Shown one piece after another: positions 19,818 to 30,610 of a stretch of 64,000 nucleotides of DNA. Under the pieces are notes generated by a model. That model saw only the letters and a list, made by a program, of their open reading frames with translations. It was not told the origin of the DNA and did no database searches. Within the stretch, counting starts at the first letter, position 1. The number at the start of each line of letters is the position of its first letter. The stretch lies in the NCBI RefSeq assembly GCF_905220365.1, contig NC_061130.1:14949501-15013500 (forward strand), in the 5' to 3' direction. This DNA is from Vanessa cardui (Eukaryota; Arthropoda; Insecta; Lepidoptera; Nymphalidae). Position numbers and translations under genes: made by a program.

Positions 19818-22677
19818 ATCGCACTTTAAATTATTTCACCAAAATATTGCCGGCATCTTAAGTAAACGGGATCTGGTAGATATAGCTCTATTGGAATTGG
19901 GGGAAACATTGGGAGACATTGATGTGATTTGTTTATCAGAAACGTTTCTTAAGCATGGTAGTGAGTTCAACTTGAACCTACAAAATTATAAACTAGCATC
20001 ATTTTTTTCTCGTCAAAATGAACGGAGAGGTGGTACTTGTATTTTGATAAGAAAGAATTTGATTTATGAACCACTTAAAATAAAAAATAGTAAGCCCTAT
20101 GTGTTTGAAAGTTGCGGAATAGATTTGTTAAATTACAAGATCATTATTGTCTGCATCTATAGAACACCATCATCAATAGTTAGTAGTTTTCTTACTGAAC
20201 TTGATTGTTTGTTACGTTCATTAACTCGAAAAACCAATAGAAAAATAATATTGTGTGGTGATTGGAATATTGATGTTTTAAAGAACAACAAGATATCGAA
20301 TGATCTTACAGCAATTTTAAATATTTATAATTTTAAGAACCATATTGTAAAACCCACCAGAAAAAACTCCTGCTTAGATCTTATTGTAAGTAACTATGAT
20401 AAAGTTATAGCTAACCTTCATAACCTTGCTTTATCTGATCATGAAACTGGCCAGAGCCTGTTGATAGAGGTATTACCAGATTCATCTCTTAACCAAAATC
20501 CCACTTTTTGGTTTGAAACAAGACGCGATTTTAACAAAGATAATGTTAGGAAATTTAAGGAATATCTAAAAGCCCTTTCATTTACAGACGTTTACACAGA
20601 AACCGATTTTGATAAAGCATTTTCAAATTTTCACGACTGGCTAACTCTATTATTTGAATTGTGTTTTCCCATTATATACATTAAAATATCTCGCCAAGCA
20701 CTCCGTAACAAGTGGATAACTAAAGGAATAAGAAAAAGTAGTATAATTAAACGACAGATATACATAAAATATCTCTTATCGCCGAGTAATAAATATTACA
20801 ACAAAAAAAAGTATATCAATTACAACAGGATACTTAAAAAATGTATATATCTTTCACAAAAAATCACAGCTACAAGACATGTAATAAATTCTAAAAATAA
20901 ATGTAAATCATCATGGAATATCATAAAAAAGTCATTTGATAATACAATTGATAAGAATGACATAAATGAATTAATTATTAATAATAAAAAATGTACTGAC
21001 TCTAAACTAATTTCAGACTATTTTAACAATTATTTTATAGATTTAACTAATAAAGATTTGACAACTTGTAAAGTGACAAAAAATACTACAAATATACCTA
21101 TAAATAATAATTCTATGTTCATTACACCAGTAAATGTGTCTGACATACTTAAAATAATATCCGCACTCAAAAACACAAAATCTGTTGGTTACGATCAACT
21201 AAATACAAGAATTATAAAAGAATGCGCCTATATTATAGCTGAACCATTGACTCATCTAATAAACAAATCCTTAGAAGAAGGTATATTTCCATCACGACTA
21301 AAAAAATCTATAGTAAAACCATTATATAAAAGAGGTGATCCGCTAAATACCGGTAGTTATAGACCCATTACCTTAGTACCAATAATTTCAAAAATCTTCG
21401 AGAAGGTAATGAGTGATAAATTATATAACTTTTTAACAACATTCAAGATATTAAAGAACTGTCAATATGGGTTTCGGAAAAAAAGTTCCACAACATTAGC
21501 CTGCTTTACACTCATAAAAAGCATAACTGAAAGTTTAAATCGAAAAATATACCCTTTATCAATTTTCTTAGATATGACAAAGGCTTTCGATTTCGTATCT
21601 CACAATTTACTATTACAAAAAATGTATAGGTATGGTGTTAGAGGTCAACAGCTCGAATGGTTTAAAAGTTACCTATATAACAGAGAACAATGTGTGCTGA
21701 TAACAAAAGTTTGCAAGTCTAAAAGGCAATTTTTTTTCTCTAATTATCTGGTAAATCGCTACGGAGTTCCACAAGGGAGTGTTCTAGGACCTTTACTATT
21801 TCTTATTTATATAAACGACATGCCAGATGCGTTAAATCACGAATGTATCTTATTTGCTGATGATACAACAATTAATATAAAATGTAACAATAGACAGGAT
21901 ATTGAACGGGAAGCCAACACCGTTTTGACAAAAGTAATAAACTGGCTAGATAATAATAATCTACAAATCAATCTATCTAAAACTAAAATTATACAATTTC
22001 AAACATCGAATAGTAATTTTTTAGATATAAATGTATCAGGGAACAATACGAAACTTGAAAACGTTAATTCAACGTTATTTTTAGGGGTCCATGTAGACAA
22101 ATACTGTAATTGGAAAGAACATGTGAATGCAATATGTGATAAAATTGAGAAATTTGTATACGTTTTAAAACGTCTCAAAAAAGTAGCCACTAAAGAAGCC
22201 GCAATGTTAGCATATCACGGATATGTATCTTCCAATCTTCGATATGGAGTTATAATATGGGGAAATTCCGTAGATTCAGATAGAGTTTTTAAAGTTCAAA
22301 AAAAATGTTTAAGATCGCTATGTGGTGTAGGATGTTTAGACAGTTGCAAACCGCTCTTTAAATCATTAAGAATTCTTCCTTTTCCTTGTCTGTATATATA
22401 CGAAGTAAGTGTGTTTGTCCAAAAACATCGACATTTATTTAAGACAAATGGTGATGTATTGGGTACAAATTCTAGACATAAACATAAGCTCTATGCTCCT
22501 GTACAAAAGTTAGTTTTATATAAAAAAAATGTATACTGTATGGCGATACGCATATATAACAATATTCCCGACCACTTAAAGGATTTACCATTTACTATGT
22601 TTAAAAAAAAGGTATTTGATTTGCTTTTGAATAAATTGTACTATAACGTTAATGAATATTTATGTGACAAAAATTGA
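19777..22677 (+). CDS. LINE ORF2 polyprotein: AP-endonuclease and reverse transcriptase
   Basis: This is the enzyme for target-primed reverse transcription. The frame is open from just after a TAA at 19774 to TGA at 22675. The endonuclease domain must begin before 19891, because upstream codons read FKLFHQNIAGILSKRDLVDI, the normal start of the fold. Numbering from the TTG at 19891, I see the SETF block, GDWN (123-126) and SDH (182-184). RT motifs follow: YRPITLVP, QYGFRKKSSTTLA, FLDMTKAFD (catalytic Asp 561), YGVPQGSVLGPLLFLIYIND and FADD (655-658). The C-terminal region ends with HKHKLYAPVQKL and IRIYNNIPDHL blocks shared with the fragment at 27874. No stop or frameshift is seen. Oddly, the first in-frame ATG is at 21115, after the whole endonuclease, so translation must come by frameshift, non-AUG start or reinitiation. 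Confidence 0.9.
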   Translation, partial: QTKPIYNNSFFGHKSHFKLFHQNIAGILSKRDLVDIALLELGETLGDIDVICLSETFLKHGSEFNLNLQNYKLASFFSRQNERRGGTCILIRKNLIYEPLKIKNSKPYVFESCGIDLLNYKIIIVCIYRTPSSIVSSFLTELDCLLRSLTRKTNRKIILCGDWNIDVLKNNKISNDLTAILNIYNFKNHIVKPTRKNSCLDLIVSNYDKVIANLHNLALSDHETGQSLLIEVLPDSSLNQNPTFWFETRRDFNKDNVRKFKEYLKALSFTDVYTETDFDKAFSNFHDWLTLLFELCFPIIYIKISRQALRNKWITKGIRKSSIIKRQIYIKYLLSPSNKYYNKKKYINYNRILKKCIYLSQKITATRHVINSKNKCKSSWNIIKKSFDNTIDKNDINELIINNKKCTDSKLISDYFNNYFIDLTNKDLTTCKVTKNTTNIPINNNSMFITPVNVSDILKIISALKNTKSVGYDQLNTRIIKECAYIIAEPLTHLINKSLEEGIFPSRLKKSIVKPLYKRGDPLNTGSYRPITLVPIISKIFEKVMSDKLYNFLTTFKILKNCQYGFRKKSSTTLACFTLIKSITESLNRKIYPLSIFLDMTKAFDFVSHNLLLQKMYRYGVRGQQLEWFKSYLYNREQCVLITKVCKSKRQFFFSNYLVNRYGVPQGSVLGPLLFLIYINDMPDALNHECILFADDTTINIKCNNRQDIEREANTVLTKVINWLDNNNLQINLSKTKIIQFQTSNSNFLDINVSGNNTKLENVNSTLFLGVHVDKYCNWKEHVNAICDKIEKFVYVLKRLKKVATKEAAMLAYHGYVSSNLRYGVIIWGNSVDSDRVFKVQKKCLRSLCGVGCLDSCKPLFKSLRILPFPCLYIYEVSVFVQKHRHLFKTNGDVLGTNSRHKHKLYAPVQKLVLYKKNVYCMAIRIYNNIPDHLKDLPFTMFKKKVFDLLLNKLYYNVNEYLCDKN

Positions 22678-23242
22678 TGAAAATATTGAAACTATTTGTA
22701 TTATTATGTAATCCTTATTTTTTTTAATCTAAATTATTTATTCCTTAATTTTATTTTATTATTTTATTTTAATGTGATTGAATTTATGGTAGTCTTGCTT
22801 TTGTTAATGTTATATAAATTATTATTTATGGCATGTTTAATATTTTGCACACCGATAAATCGGTAGAATATGAGAATTTATATTAATGAACACCTGTATT
22901 GTGTACCATATTCTTGCAAATAAATAAATGAATTAAAGAATTGAATTAAAGAAATTTCAGTCAGTTCAAAGCAAAGCAAACCCGCGGGCCGAGCGTGTTG
23001 TAGTACATAATACAATATTTGTTTAAAGCGAGGAAACATTATGTCGACTGCGGGATTGTGGTCACCATGATTATTATAGCGACTGTCATTTCAGTTCTAT
23101 TTGTAAGAAGGTGTTTAAAAAAAAGTATTTTTTTATGAAACTTTTAAATCTTTCGATCTTTTTATTGCACAGACTTAAATATACTTTTACATGGAACCAA
23201 TATTTTATATAAATAATATATCGGAAAGTATATATATTATTG

Positions 23243-23480
23243 TCGACCTCCGTGGTCGGGTGGTGTGTACACCGGTTTTCATGGGTACGCCACTCCGAGG
23301 TCCTGGGTTCGATTCCCGGCTGAGTCGATGTAGATTATCATTGGTTTTCTATGTTGTCTTGGGTCTGGGTGTTTGTGGTACCGTCGTTACTTCTAATTTC
23401 CATAACACAAGTGCTTTAGCTACTTACATTGGGATTAGAGTAATGTATGTGATATTTTCTCATATATATTTATTTATTGT
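23243..23480 (+). mobile_element. SINE C (tRNA-derived), copy 1
   Basis: The head CGACCTCCGTGGTCGGGTGG carries an A-box-like segment. The B box GGGTTCGATTCCCGGC follows about 55 nt on, and then the body (TTGTGGTACCGTCGTTACTT) ends near TGTATGTGATATT. Relatives lie at 35588 (plus) and 54488-54712 (minus). The tRNA-like head and body make this a second SINE family, distinct from SINE A. The 165-codon ORF over it is accidental. Confidence 0.75.
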
Positions 23481-23699
23481 GAGTTGCACATTATGTATTA
23501 ATTTAAGTAAAAATTCGCATGAGTCGCAATATTTTGATTTGTATTTATCTGTGCCTATATGTCGATTACCACTCGATGGTACATACATAAAAGTTATGCC
23601 ATATTCGTGGAATCCATGGTCGTTCCACAGCGGGTATGTGATTGGCCAAATTTTCCAGAAACACGCGCGCGGTCGAGCCGCGTGCTGAGAACGCGTTAT

Positions 23700-25400
23700 A
23701 CCGCCGCTGAGTTTAACTAGTAACGATCTGGCCTGTAGGGTTTGTCTGTTTGTTACGTTTAATTATTACGTGTTTTGCTTGTGAACTTTACCATATGATC
23801 GATAATATTTACATATATCAAACTTATCACATCAATACTTTTAGACGTATTAAATAAATCATAATTAATAATTATCTTATGCTACTTATGTATTTCTATA
23901 CATTGATATTAAACTATATTGCTGGTCAGAGGTTAGCCTAGTTGGATTGAGATCAGCTATGAAGATTATAGTCAAGAAGTCGGGTAAATTGGGTTTTGGG
24001 AATAAAACTTTTAGAGTAATATTATTATTGTTAAGCAGTTAAAGTTTGTGAGGCCATTGCTCCCACGTATTCTATGAGCAAGATCATGACGGAAGACAAC
24101 AAGTTAGCGAAAAGAGAGTAAGTCTGTGTTTACGCACAAACACTTATGCTCTTACAGAATTGAATAGTTAAAATTGAAGACAATATTCTATAGCTATGAC
24201 TTATCCTCCTGATATTATCTCCGTCTTGTTGAGCAAATAACCACTTACCTTCCGACTTCTACCTAACATTTAGATCTATGACATATCTATATATATGGGA
24301 TATGTTCGGTACGTCATGACATTTTTATTTATTCATGATTATAGACTAAACTCATTCCTGACTCCGGACTGTTCGTTTCAGTAGCATATTCTTTAGAAAT
24401 TATTAGTACAAACCTATATTGAAACACGTAAAGAGCATGTAATGTAGACGCAATCGTCGTACATAAAACCTATGATAGTATATCTCCAAAAATATAAAAA
24501 GAAAACAAGCATAAACTTCGAAGATGGTTTATTTTATTTCGTAATAAAATCCATAGTAAAAATATATTTCATTCGACATATACGTAAACGTCCGCACAGA
24601 TTTCTGGCGTAAAAACGCTCAACGGACAGACAGTGCGCTATATTAACGTAGTATTTCATCATGATTAAACATCTAGACCGTGCTATAGAGACGTAGAGTT
24701 TGTCTGCAAACAGTATAAAACAACGGCTCTATGTAGAGGCACGTAGCGAGGCGTGGCAAGTGGGCGGAGCTGCATAGCTACATCATATATATATGTCGGT
24801 GTTTGTACAATAGCCAGGTGAAGTATGCGACGCTGGAGACTAAAGATTGTGGAAACAATATGATTTTCTGTTTAAGCACCTTTCTGTAGTGTCATTATAT
24901 ATTTTTTACTTCGCGATCTTTGTCAAATATTTCGCTTTATAACAAGAATCTCTAACTATATGTACCTATATGTCAAACGACATACTTTTTATGGATCAAC
25001 ATTGTGGCGATAACTGACGTAGGTAAAGTTAATACAATTAAATTTTTGATGGTTAAGTATAGAATTCATGGGTCATTGTTTAGTGGTTTAGTTTGTTACA
25101 GTTTTATATTTAGACTTAATCTGTATTTAGTTTGAGACCTAGGTACATATTGGGTTGTCGTACAATAAAATATATTTTTTCTGATATCGAGGTTTTTCTA
25201 CAAGAAGTTACTGATCAGGTATCATTACTAGCAAAAGCCCAAAAGACTATTATTTATATGTATACATAATATCACGAGTTATTTGCAGTCTGGTAATTAA
25301 ATAACAATAATATAAAAATAATAATATCTATCTTATTTAGATTGTTACAAAAGTAATCAATAAAACCTGAATAATATAAGCAAAGATTACAATAATTTAT
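23700..25400. other. AT-rich upstream region of sloppy-paired
   Basis: No gene or repeat recognised. A GC-richer patch at about 24720-24785 includes GTATAAAAC and AAGTGGGCGGAGC and could be regulatory. This is the upstream flank of the forkhead gene. Confidence 0.35.
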
Positions 25401-25559
25401 TCTGTTATCTGCAATAAAAACTATAATAAATGACAAAATAAAAAATGTATTTGTTATGATAAATAATTAAATAATTTATTAGGGCCCGGATAATAAATAT
25501 CAGCCACAATATATGACGGTAACACATCTGCAATGACGAGAAACAATTAACGATAATTC

Positions 25560-25800
25560 ACCTCCCATAAAGAGCGACCATTAAACCAGTTACACTAAAT
25601 AAAATCCTAAACAACGCGTGTAACATTTAAAAAACAATGTTTACAGGCCGTGATAAATCGAGTCATGCCATAATGTAACCCTAAACCAACCCTATCCAAA
25701 AGTCTACGTAACCCTACGTGTTAAAAGCCCTCCAACGACATATACAAGCCAGTCGTGTTATAATAACTCGTACGGATCAGAGTATAGGTGCGATACTCGC
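25560..25800 (+). promoter_or_regulatory. Presumed proximal control region of sloppy-paired
   Basis: The 380 bp before the start codon contain a forkhead-type site TGTTTAC (25638-25644), which could serve autoregulation. They also contain a Caudal/Hox-type CCATAAA (about 25565) and an AT box ACATATACAAG (about 25739-25749). Position and motifs only; no transcription start can be fixed. Confidence 0.3.
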
Positions 25801-25937
25801 GGCAAAGGTACGTGTGTCGCCTCACACGTATTCGAATAGGAGGGGTTCGATGGCTGGGCGGAGACGGAGGCGGGGCCTGGCTACCAGTCGCGCAGGCACC
25901 TTAGTTCGGAGCGAGCGGCTCGCGATGCCGCACAGCT

Positions 25938-26642
25938 ATGAGTCCTCCGAGTTTCGCAATACGAGACCTGCTGCCCGAGGCTTCTTCGCGATCGCCCTCG
26001 CCTTCCGACACCGAACTCGACGTCACAGGCACCGAGACACCTCCGCCCGGCACTTCGACTACTCCGGATGAAAAAAAGAATGAGAAACCGGCGTACAGCT
26101 ACAACGCGCTCATCATGATGGCCATTCGAAGCAGCCCCGAGAAGCGACTGACGCTGAACGGTATATACGAGTACATTATGAAGAATTTCCCTTACTACAA
26201 AGAGAATAAACAGGGCTGGCAGAATTCTATACGTCACAATTTAAGTTTAAACAAGTGCTTCGTCAAAGTACCGCGGCATTACGATGACCCAGGTAAGGGG
26301 AACTACTGGATGCTAGATCCCTCCTCTGATGATGTTTTTATTGGAGGAACGACTGGGAAGTTGAGGAGGCGGTCCACTGCCGCATCGAGATCTCGGCTGG
26401 CGGCGTTCAAACGCGGCGCGATACTGCATCCAATGTTTGGGAACCCATACGCATCATTAGTGGGTCTCTATCCACCTTTGCTGTCCGTTTACGGAAGGTA
26501 CGCTTTGCCGAGCCCGTTGCTGAGGCTGCCCCCGCCTCCGCCGAGTCCCTATCACCAGCTGTATCGTAGGATTCACGGATTGTCACCACCGGTGAGTCCT
26601 CCCGGCCCCGAGCCAGATTCCCACATGGCTAAGCATAGTTGA
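25938..26642 (+). CDS. slp: Sloppy-paired, forkhead transcription factor (FoxG group)
   Basis: 234 residues in one exon, ATG at 25938 and TGA at 26640. The nearby ATG at 25925 is in another frame. Residues 5-14, SFAIRDLLPE, match an EH1-type motif that recruits the corepressor Groucho. The forkhead domain spans about residues 49-143: KPAYSYNALIMMAIR, helix-3 GWQNSIRHNLSLNKCF (93-108) and YDDPGKGNYWMLDPSSDDVF, then the FoxG/Slp-typical wing IGGTTGKLRRR. The following ASRSRLAAFKRGAILHPMF also resembles the stretch after the Slp domain in flies. The C-terminal third is Pro-rich. In insects Slp is a nuclear repressor/activator in segmentation and head patterning. The protein is shorter than I recall for either Drosophila paralogue. 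Which of slp1 or slp2 it matches cannot be decided here. There are no nearby coding genes, so its regulation is probably long-range. Confidence 0.95.
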   Translation: MSPPSFAIRDLLPEASSRSPSPSDTELDVTGTETPPPGTSTTPDEKKNEKPAYSYNALIMMAIRSSPEKRLTLNGIYEYIMKNFPYYKENKQGWQNSIRHNLSLNKCFVKVPRHYDDPGKGNYWMLDPSSDDVFIGGTTGKLRRRSTAASRSRLAAFKRGAILHPMFGNPYASLVGLYPPLLSVYGRYALPSPLLRLPPPPPSPYHQLYRRIHGLSPPVSPPGPEPDSHMAKHS

Positions 26643-26856
26643 TCGAGCTGCGGTCTCCCGGTATCCTCGGGATACTGGTCCAGACGTGCCAGTGGCGATG
26701 TCGAACTGTTTCGAAGTGTCAGACTGTGATAAATGGGCGCGCCCGTGTGTATTATAATCGTTTGTGTCTGTAAAAAGTGGTACCGCTATTTATTTATTGA
26801 CGTAAGATTCTATTTAATGATTTTAATGTTAAGAGGCTAAATTTAAGTTATAATGC

Positions 26857-26862
26857 AATAAA
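26857..26862 (+). terminator. Polyadenylation signal of sloppy-paired
   Basis: AATAAA occurs 215 bp after the stop codon, in GCAATAAAATATG. This predicts a short 3' UTR ending at about 26880. Confidence 0.55.
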
Positions 26863-26889
26863 ATATGTCTTCAAAATACATTACGTTTA

Positions 26890-27355
26890 TAATTTTCTAA
26901 CTTCCTTGTGTTATTTGTTACAATGATGATACGATAGTTGTGTCTTACTTGATTTTTGTTTATGATCATAGTTAATATGAATTCAGTGATTGTATTGGAA
27001 TATATAATTAAAACATTTCAAATAATTTCACGCATCATTAAATAATATATACATTCAATACAGTCGTAAATCGAAATGTGTAAATTGATTTTGGATGTTG
27101 ATGAGTTAGCGTTTGAAAGTAGTTTTTACCGATATAATGAAAAAGAACGAAGCGAAAAGTATTACCAGATCCAATAGACCGGCTGGCGCTTTTGGGTTAA
27201 GGATTTTATTACATAGAATTACTTTTAAAAGTAGAATAACTGAAGATGGCAACATTAATCCATGCACACAATATACCAATATAAAATCTTATTAATTCTG
27301 GTAAATTTATTGCTGGTAACATTTAGGTACGTAAATCTAATTAATATTGTAAATG
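26890..27355. other. AT-rich downstream DNA, nothing recognised
   Basis: No gene, repeat or RNA identified. Confidence 0.45.
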
Positions 27356-27359
27356 TAAA

Positions 27360-27520
27360 AGTAACTCTGTCTGTCTGTTGGTCTTTCACGACCAAACCGC
27401 TGAGCCGAATTCTATAAAATGTGGTATGAAGTAAACTTGAGCTCCAAGAAAGGACATAGGCTACTATTGTTGCCTAACACATGACCAACAATTCCCTAAA
27501 ACAGGAGCGAAGGCACGGGT
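27360..27520 (-). repeat. Dispersed repeat remnant
   Basis: Blocks CTGTCTGTCTGTTGGTCTTT, ACCAAACCGCTGAGCCGAAT and GTTGCCTAACACATGACCAAC match the common lepidopteran repeat whose other pieces lie at 7100, 15373, 46255 and 53148. No coding capacity. Confidence 0.55.
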
Positions 27521-27649
27521 GTAGAGTATAGAAGTATAACAGTTATTATTATAGCATTTTAGCCTTTCTGTGTTAATAAATCAAATGAAAGTCCTACAAA
27601 ACTATACTAAAGAGTCCCACGGGTAATCTGCTATCAATGTCTTTTTGTT

Positions 27650-28300
27650 TTTGATAAACTCAAACTCAAACTCAAATAACTTTATTCAATATAGAAGCAT
27701 TACACTTTCTTATTGATGGTCAATTGAAACACTACCACCGGTTCGGAAAAGAAAATACCCTGACCTGAGAAGAACCGGCGAAAGAAACTCAGCGGGTTTT
27801 TTTTTTTTTTTAGTTGTCTCATATATTATTTAAACAATTTAATATGAGATGAAATAGCCAGGAGGCGATCGTTTCATTCCCAATGTGTGCTATCGATCAT
27901 AAACTCATTAATTGTATAGTAACCTTTTGCACACAAGCGTTCCTTAATAATTTTCTTAAATTTGGCAACAGAGGCATTTTGAACGCTTTCTGGGATCCTG
28001 TTGTAAAACCGTATACATTGCCCCACAAAGGAGTTACTGACTCTATGTAGTCGAGTAACAGGAGTAACAAGTTTATGTTTGTTCCTTGTACCAATGCTAT
28101 GAGTATCACATTTTCTCATGAAATCATTAATATTTGTTCGTACATACATAACATTGCAGAATATATATTGAGAAGCAACAGTCAATATCTTGATTTCTCT
28201 AAATTTATTCCTTAACGATTCATATTCGATACTCCTAAAATAAGAATAAATCCAAGCAAGCGTCATTAGTATAGTCATCTATGTTGATATTATTAATGGG
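27650..28300 (-). mobile_element. LINE 3' fragment (CR1-like), 5'-truncated
   Basis: On the minus strand the sequence ends in AAACTC/GAGTTT units (27651-27677). Before this lies the 3' leader block CCGCTGAGTTTCTTTCGCCGG...TTCCGAACCGGTGGTAG, then the end of an RT-type ORF2. The same 3' leader signature occurs at 37442 and 51596. The upstream part of the element is missing. Confidence 0.85.
27874..28278 (-). pseudogene. LINE ORF2 C-terminal fragment
   Basis: 134 codons on the minus strand. The line IGTRNKHKLVTPVTRLHRVS, followed by IRFYNRIPESVQ and a C-terminal YYTINEF, aligns with the end of ORF2 at 22440-22665 (GTNSRHKHKLYAPVQKL, IRIYNNIPDHL, YYNVNEYL). All catalytic parts are gone, so it is a dead fragment of a related but different family. 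The ATG of the open frame is not a real start. Confidence 0.85.
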
Positions 28301-28533
28301 ATATTGTGTTCATTTGAAATTTGCTTTAAGCACAGATGAAACAAGTGACTGGTGTCTTTTTTTCGTCAAGATAGTCTACAAGCTGGAGAGACAAATTTTG
28401 TACCTTGGAAAGAATTAAAAATATAAACAGCTTGTTGATCTTTAGAGCACAAAAACGCCAATTATTTTACAAAAAATATGGCTGAGCGTTAAGCTTTATT
28501 AAAAGGCGTGCATTTGTTTTCCGTTATTATTAA

Positions 28534-29615
28534 TGTTATATAAATTTTTATAAATAAAAAAAAACCGCCTTCAAAAATGAACTAAAAAGAAAAAAATAAT
28601 CAGTTACATCCATAACCAATTTACGATTTTTTAATCACCTCTCAAAGTCGGTGCCAACATTGCTAATATAGGTACCTACATAATACACAATACATACATA
28701 CAAAAACTAAATCTATTTATTGTATAGATGACACCATTAGACAAACCTTACTATCGATACAAATTAAATGATTTCAATATAGGAATTTATTTACTTTGTT
28801 GGCACCGACTTCAAAAGGTGATTAAAAAATCGTAAATTGGTTATGGATGTAACTGATTATTTTTTTCTTTTTAGTTCATTTTTGAAGGCGGTTTTTTTTT
28901 ATTTATAAAAATTTATTTACTGCTTTTCAGTGTTGTTTTGCTATTTATAATTACAATTGGTAGTGTTTGTCATTCACTTTATTATACTCAGTACATTTCG
29001 GCTTTCGACTCTAAACATAACTGAACGCCGTTTCAATACGATGTGGACTGCAACTCAAATTAAGCGATACCTAAGTTACAATAGCCTAATGTTAACTGCT
29101 TATCGCCAATTAGACAATACCATTTTTTCCCGATGCAATGCTGTTAATCATTGAGGAGTTCTCCTGGTAGTCCACCATCAGCTAGACTTCATCATAGGCA
29201 TGTTTACTAACATCAATTGCTTGACGACTATCTTAAAGAAATAGAACTAAACCCGTAAAATAGTTACTTACTAATAGGTTCTGATTACCAGTTGTGGTCT
29301 TCATCATCAGTTCCACTTCATCAAATGTCACTTTTCGTGAGCATATGACCAAGGCACTTCGAATAAAACCAAAATCACTATAGGTTTGCCTATAAAATTT
29401 GAAGAGTTCCCTCGATTTCTCCAGGATCCCATCATCAGATCCTGATCTCCTGACAATGGGACCACCTGTAAAACATGCCCTTTCAAACAAAAAAAGAATT
29501 GTCAAAATCGGCTCAGCCATCTTCGAGTAATTCGGTAACATACATAAAAAATAAAAAAAAAAAAAAAGGCCCCGACGAATTGAGAACCTCCTCCTTTTTT
29601 GAAGTCGGTTAAAAA
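28534..29615 (-). mobile_element. Foldback-ended repeat, copy 1
   Basis: About 1.08 kb, with ends AACCGCCTTCAAAAA (28557-28575) and, on the other strand, AACCGACTTCAAAAA (to 29615). At the low-coordinate end a large inverted repeat pairs about 28534-28659 with about 28797-28920, around a 137-bp loop. A second copy in opposite orientation lies at 43510-44577. A 102-codon frame (29233-29541, minus) is open in both copies. The repeat AACCGACTTC...GGAGGAGGTTCTCAATTCGTC is, as I recall, very common in Lepidoptera. No transposase or RT is visible and its class is unresolved. Confidence 0.75.
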
Positions 29616-30598
29616 TAATTAAGCGATGTGTAGTAATTGGTATAGCAGTTCTGATTGTTCGCTGTTATTTTTAATTCATCATTGTAGTGTTAAGTAGGTA
29701 CTTAGTTTCGTAAATTGATTAAAAAATGCAAACGTAACAGCCATCAAAATGCAAACAGGTAAGGAGTCTTTGAAAAACAAAAACACATTAATTAAAATGT
29801 TTTAACAGATAAAATAAAACAATTGCAAAATGTAATAAAATAAGTGGTGTCATTCGAAGAATCAGTTAGGACTCTCCGGTTTTTATTTTTAATTGTTAAT
29901 AATTCCAACGATTTTTTTCAAGTGTTTTGTAAATATTATTAAACATACATATATGTATATAAAACAAAAGTAACATGTTTGTAACAACAGGAGAAATGTT
30001 TACATTACCTACTAAAAATATTTTTAGATGTTATGTTAAACTAAAGTTAAATTAAAACATATTCGTTTAAAGTAAACTAATCATAGTTATAATAGGGCGA
30101 GATAGTTTATCCTTTAGGTAGTTATTAAGGATTTAAAAAGTTACATACATTTATACGCAATTCATAAATCATATATTCTATTTAAACTAACGATATTTAT
30201 TTGATTTATGAATAAAGAAAAAAATCTTAATCAATAAAAATAAAAAAGTTAATATTAAGAAATTAAAATAAACCGTTGTAATAAAAACAGGCTAGTAAAA
30301 AATAATTATATCGCTTTTAAGATAACACATAAATACAAGTTTTTTTTCACCCAATCAATTTAACAATGAGTTAATTAACTCAAAAATGCTTCCGAAGAGT
30401 CATTTAGGATACATCCAATCAAAATATGTTCAAAACATCTTAATCAACGGATCATGGCTACGATTACTGTTTGATTGAGTATTAATGACGATCGTAACAC
30501 ATTCCGACTGTGGCGAATCGCTTCATATCTTCATTTAAAACCATCAATAGTTAATCTCTCTAACTTAAGACGGACTTACATTGCACTGCGAAATCATT
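29616..30598. other. Very AT-rich non-coding DNA, nothing recognised
   Basis: No gene or repeat recognised. Confidence 0.45.
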
Positions 30599-30610
30599 AT
30601 TGCTTCTTTA

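Larger units (their letters stand above)
18323..22953 (+). mobile_element. LINE (CR1-group, two-ORF), apparently intact
   Basis: Two long, undamaged ORFs (18426-19817 and about 19777-22677) are followed by an AT-rich 3' leader of about 275 bp. That leader holds a small hairpin (ACCGAT AA ATCGGT, 22851-22864) and a short reiterated tail of GAATTAAA units (to about 22953). An ORF1 with an SGNH-like domain plus an AP-endonuclease/RT ORF2 is the arrangement of CR1-group elements. The tail is a short-repeat tail rather than poly-A, which also fits. The true 5' end could not be fixed; I take the tRNA-like block as the earliest plausible limit. Integrity of both ORFs argues for a young insertion. 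Confidence 0.85.

Noticed and set aside
19891..19893. TTG as the true start of LINE ORF2
   Set aside because: Endonuclease sequence continues upstream in the same frame to 19777, so a start here would cut off the conserved N-terminal strand.
23243..23330. Possible tRNA gene at the SINE C head
   Set aside because: The same head plus body recurs at 35588 and 54488, so it is a dispersed SINE.
23191..23688. 165-codon plus-strand ORF
   Set aside because: It runs through SINE C and unrelated flanking DNA and matches no family; an accidental frame.
25718..26237. 117- and 118-codon frames over the forkhead gene
   Set aside because: They overlap the slp coding frame in other frames or on the other strand; only the slp frame encodes a known domain.
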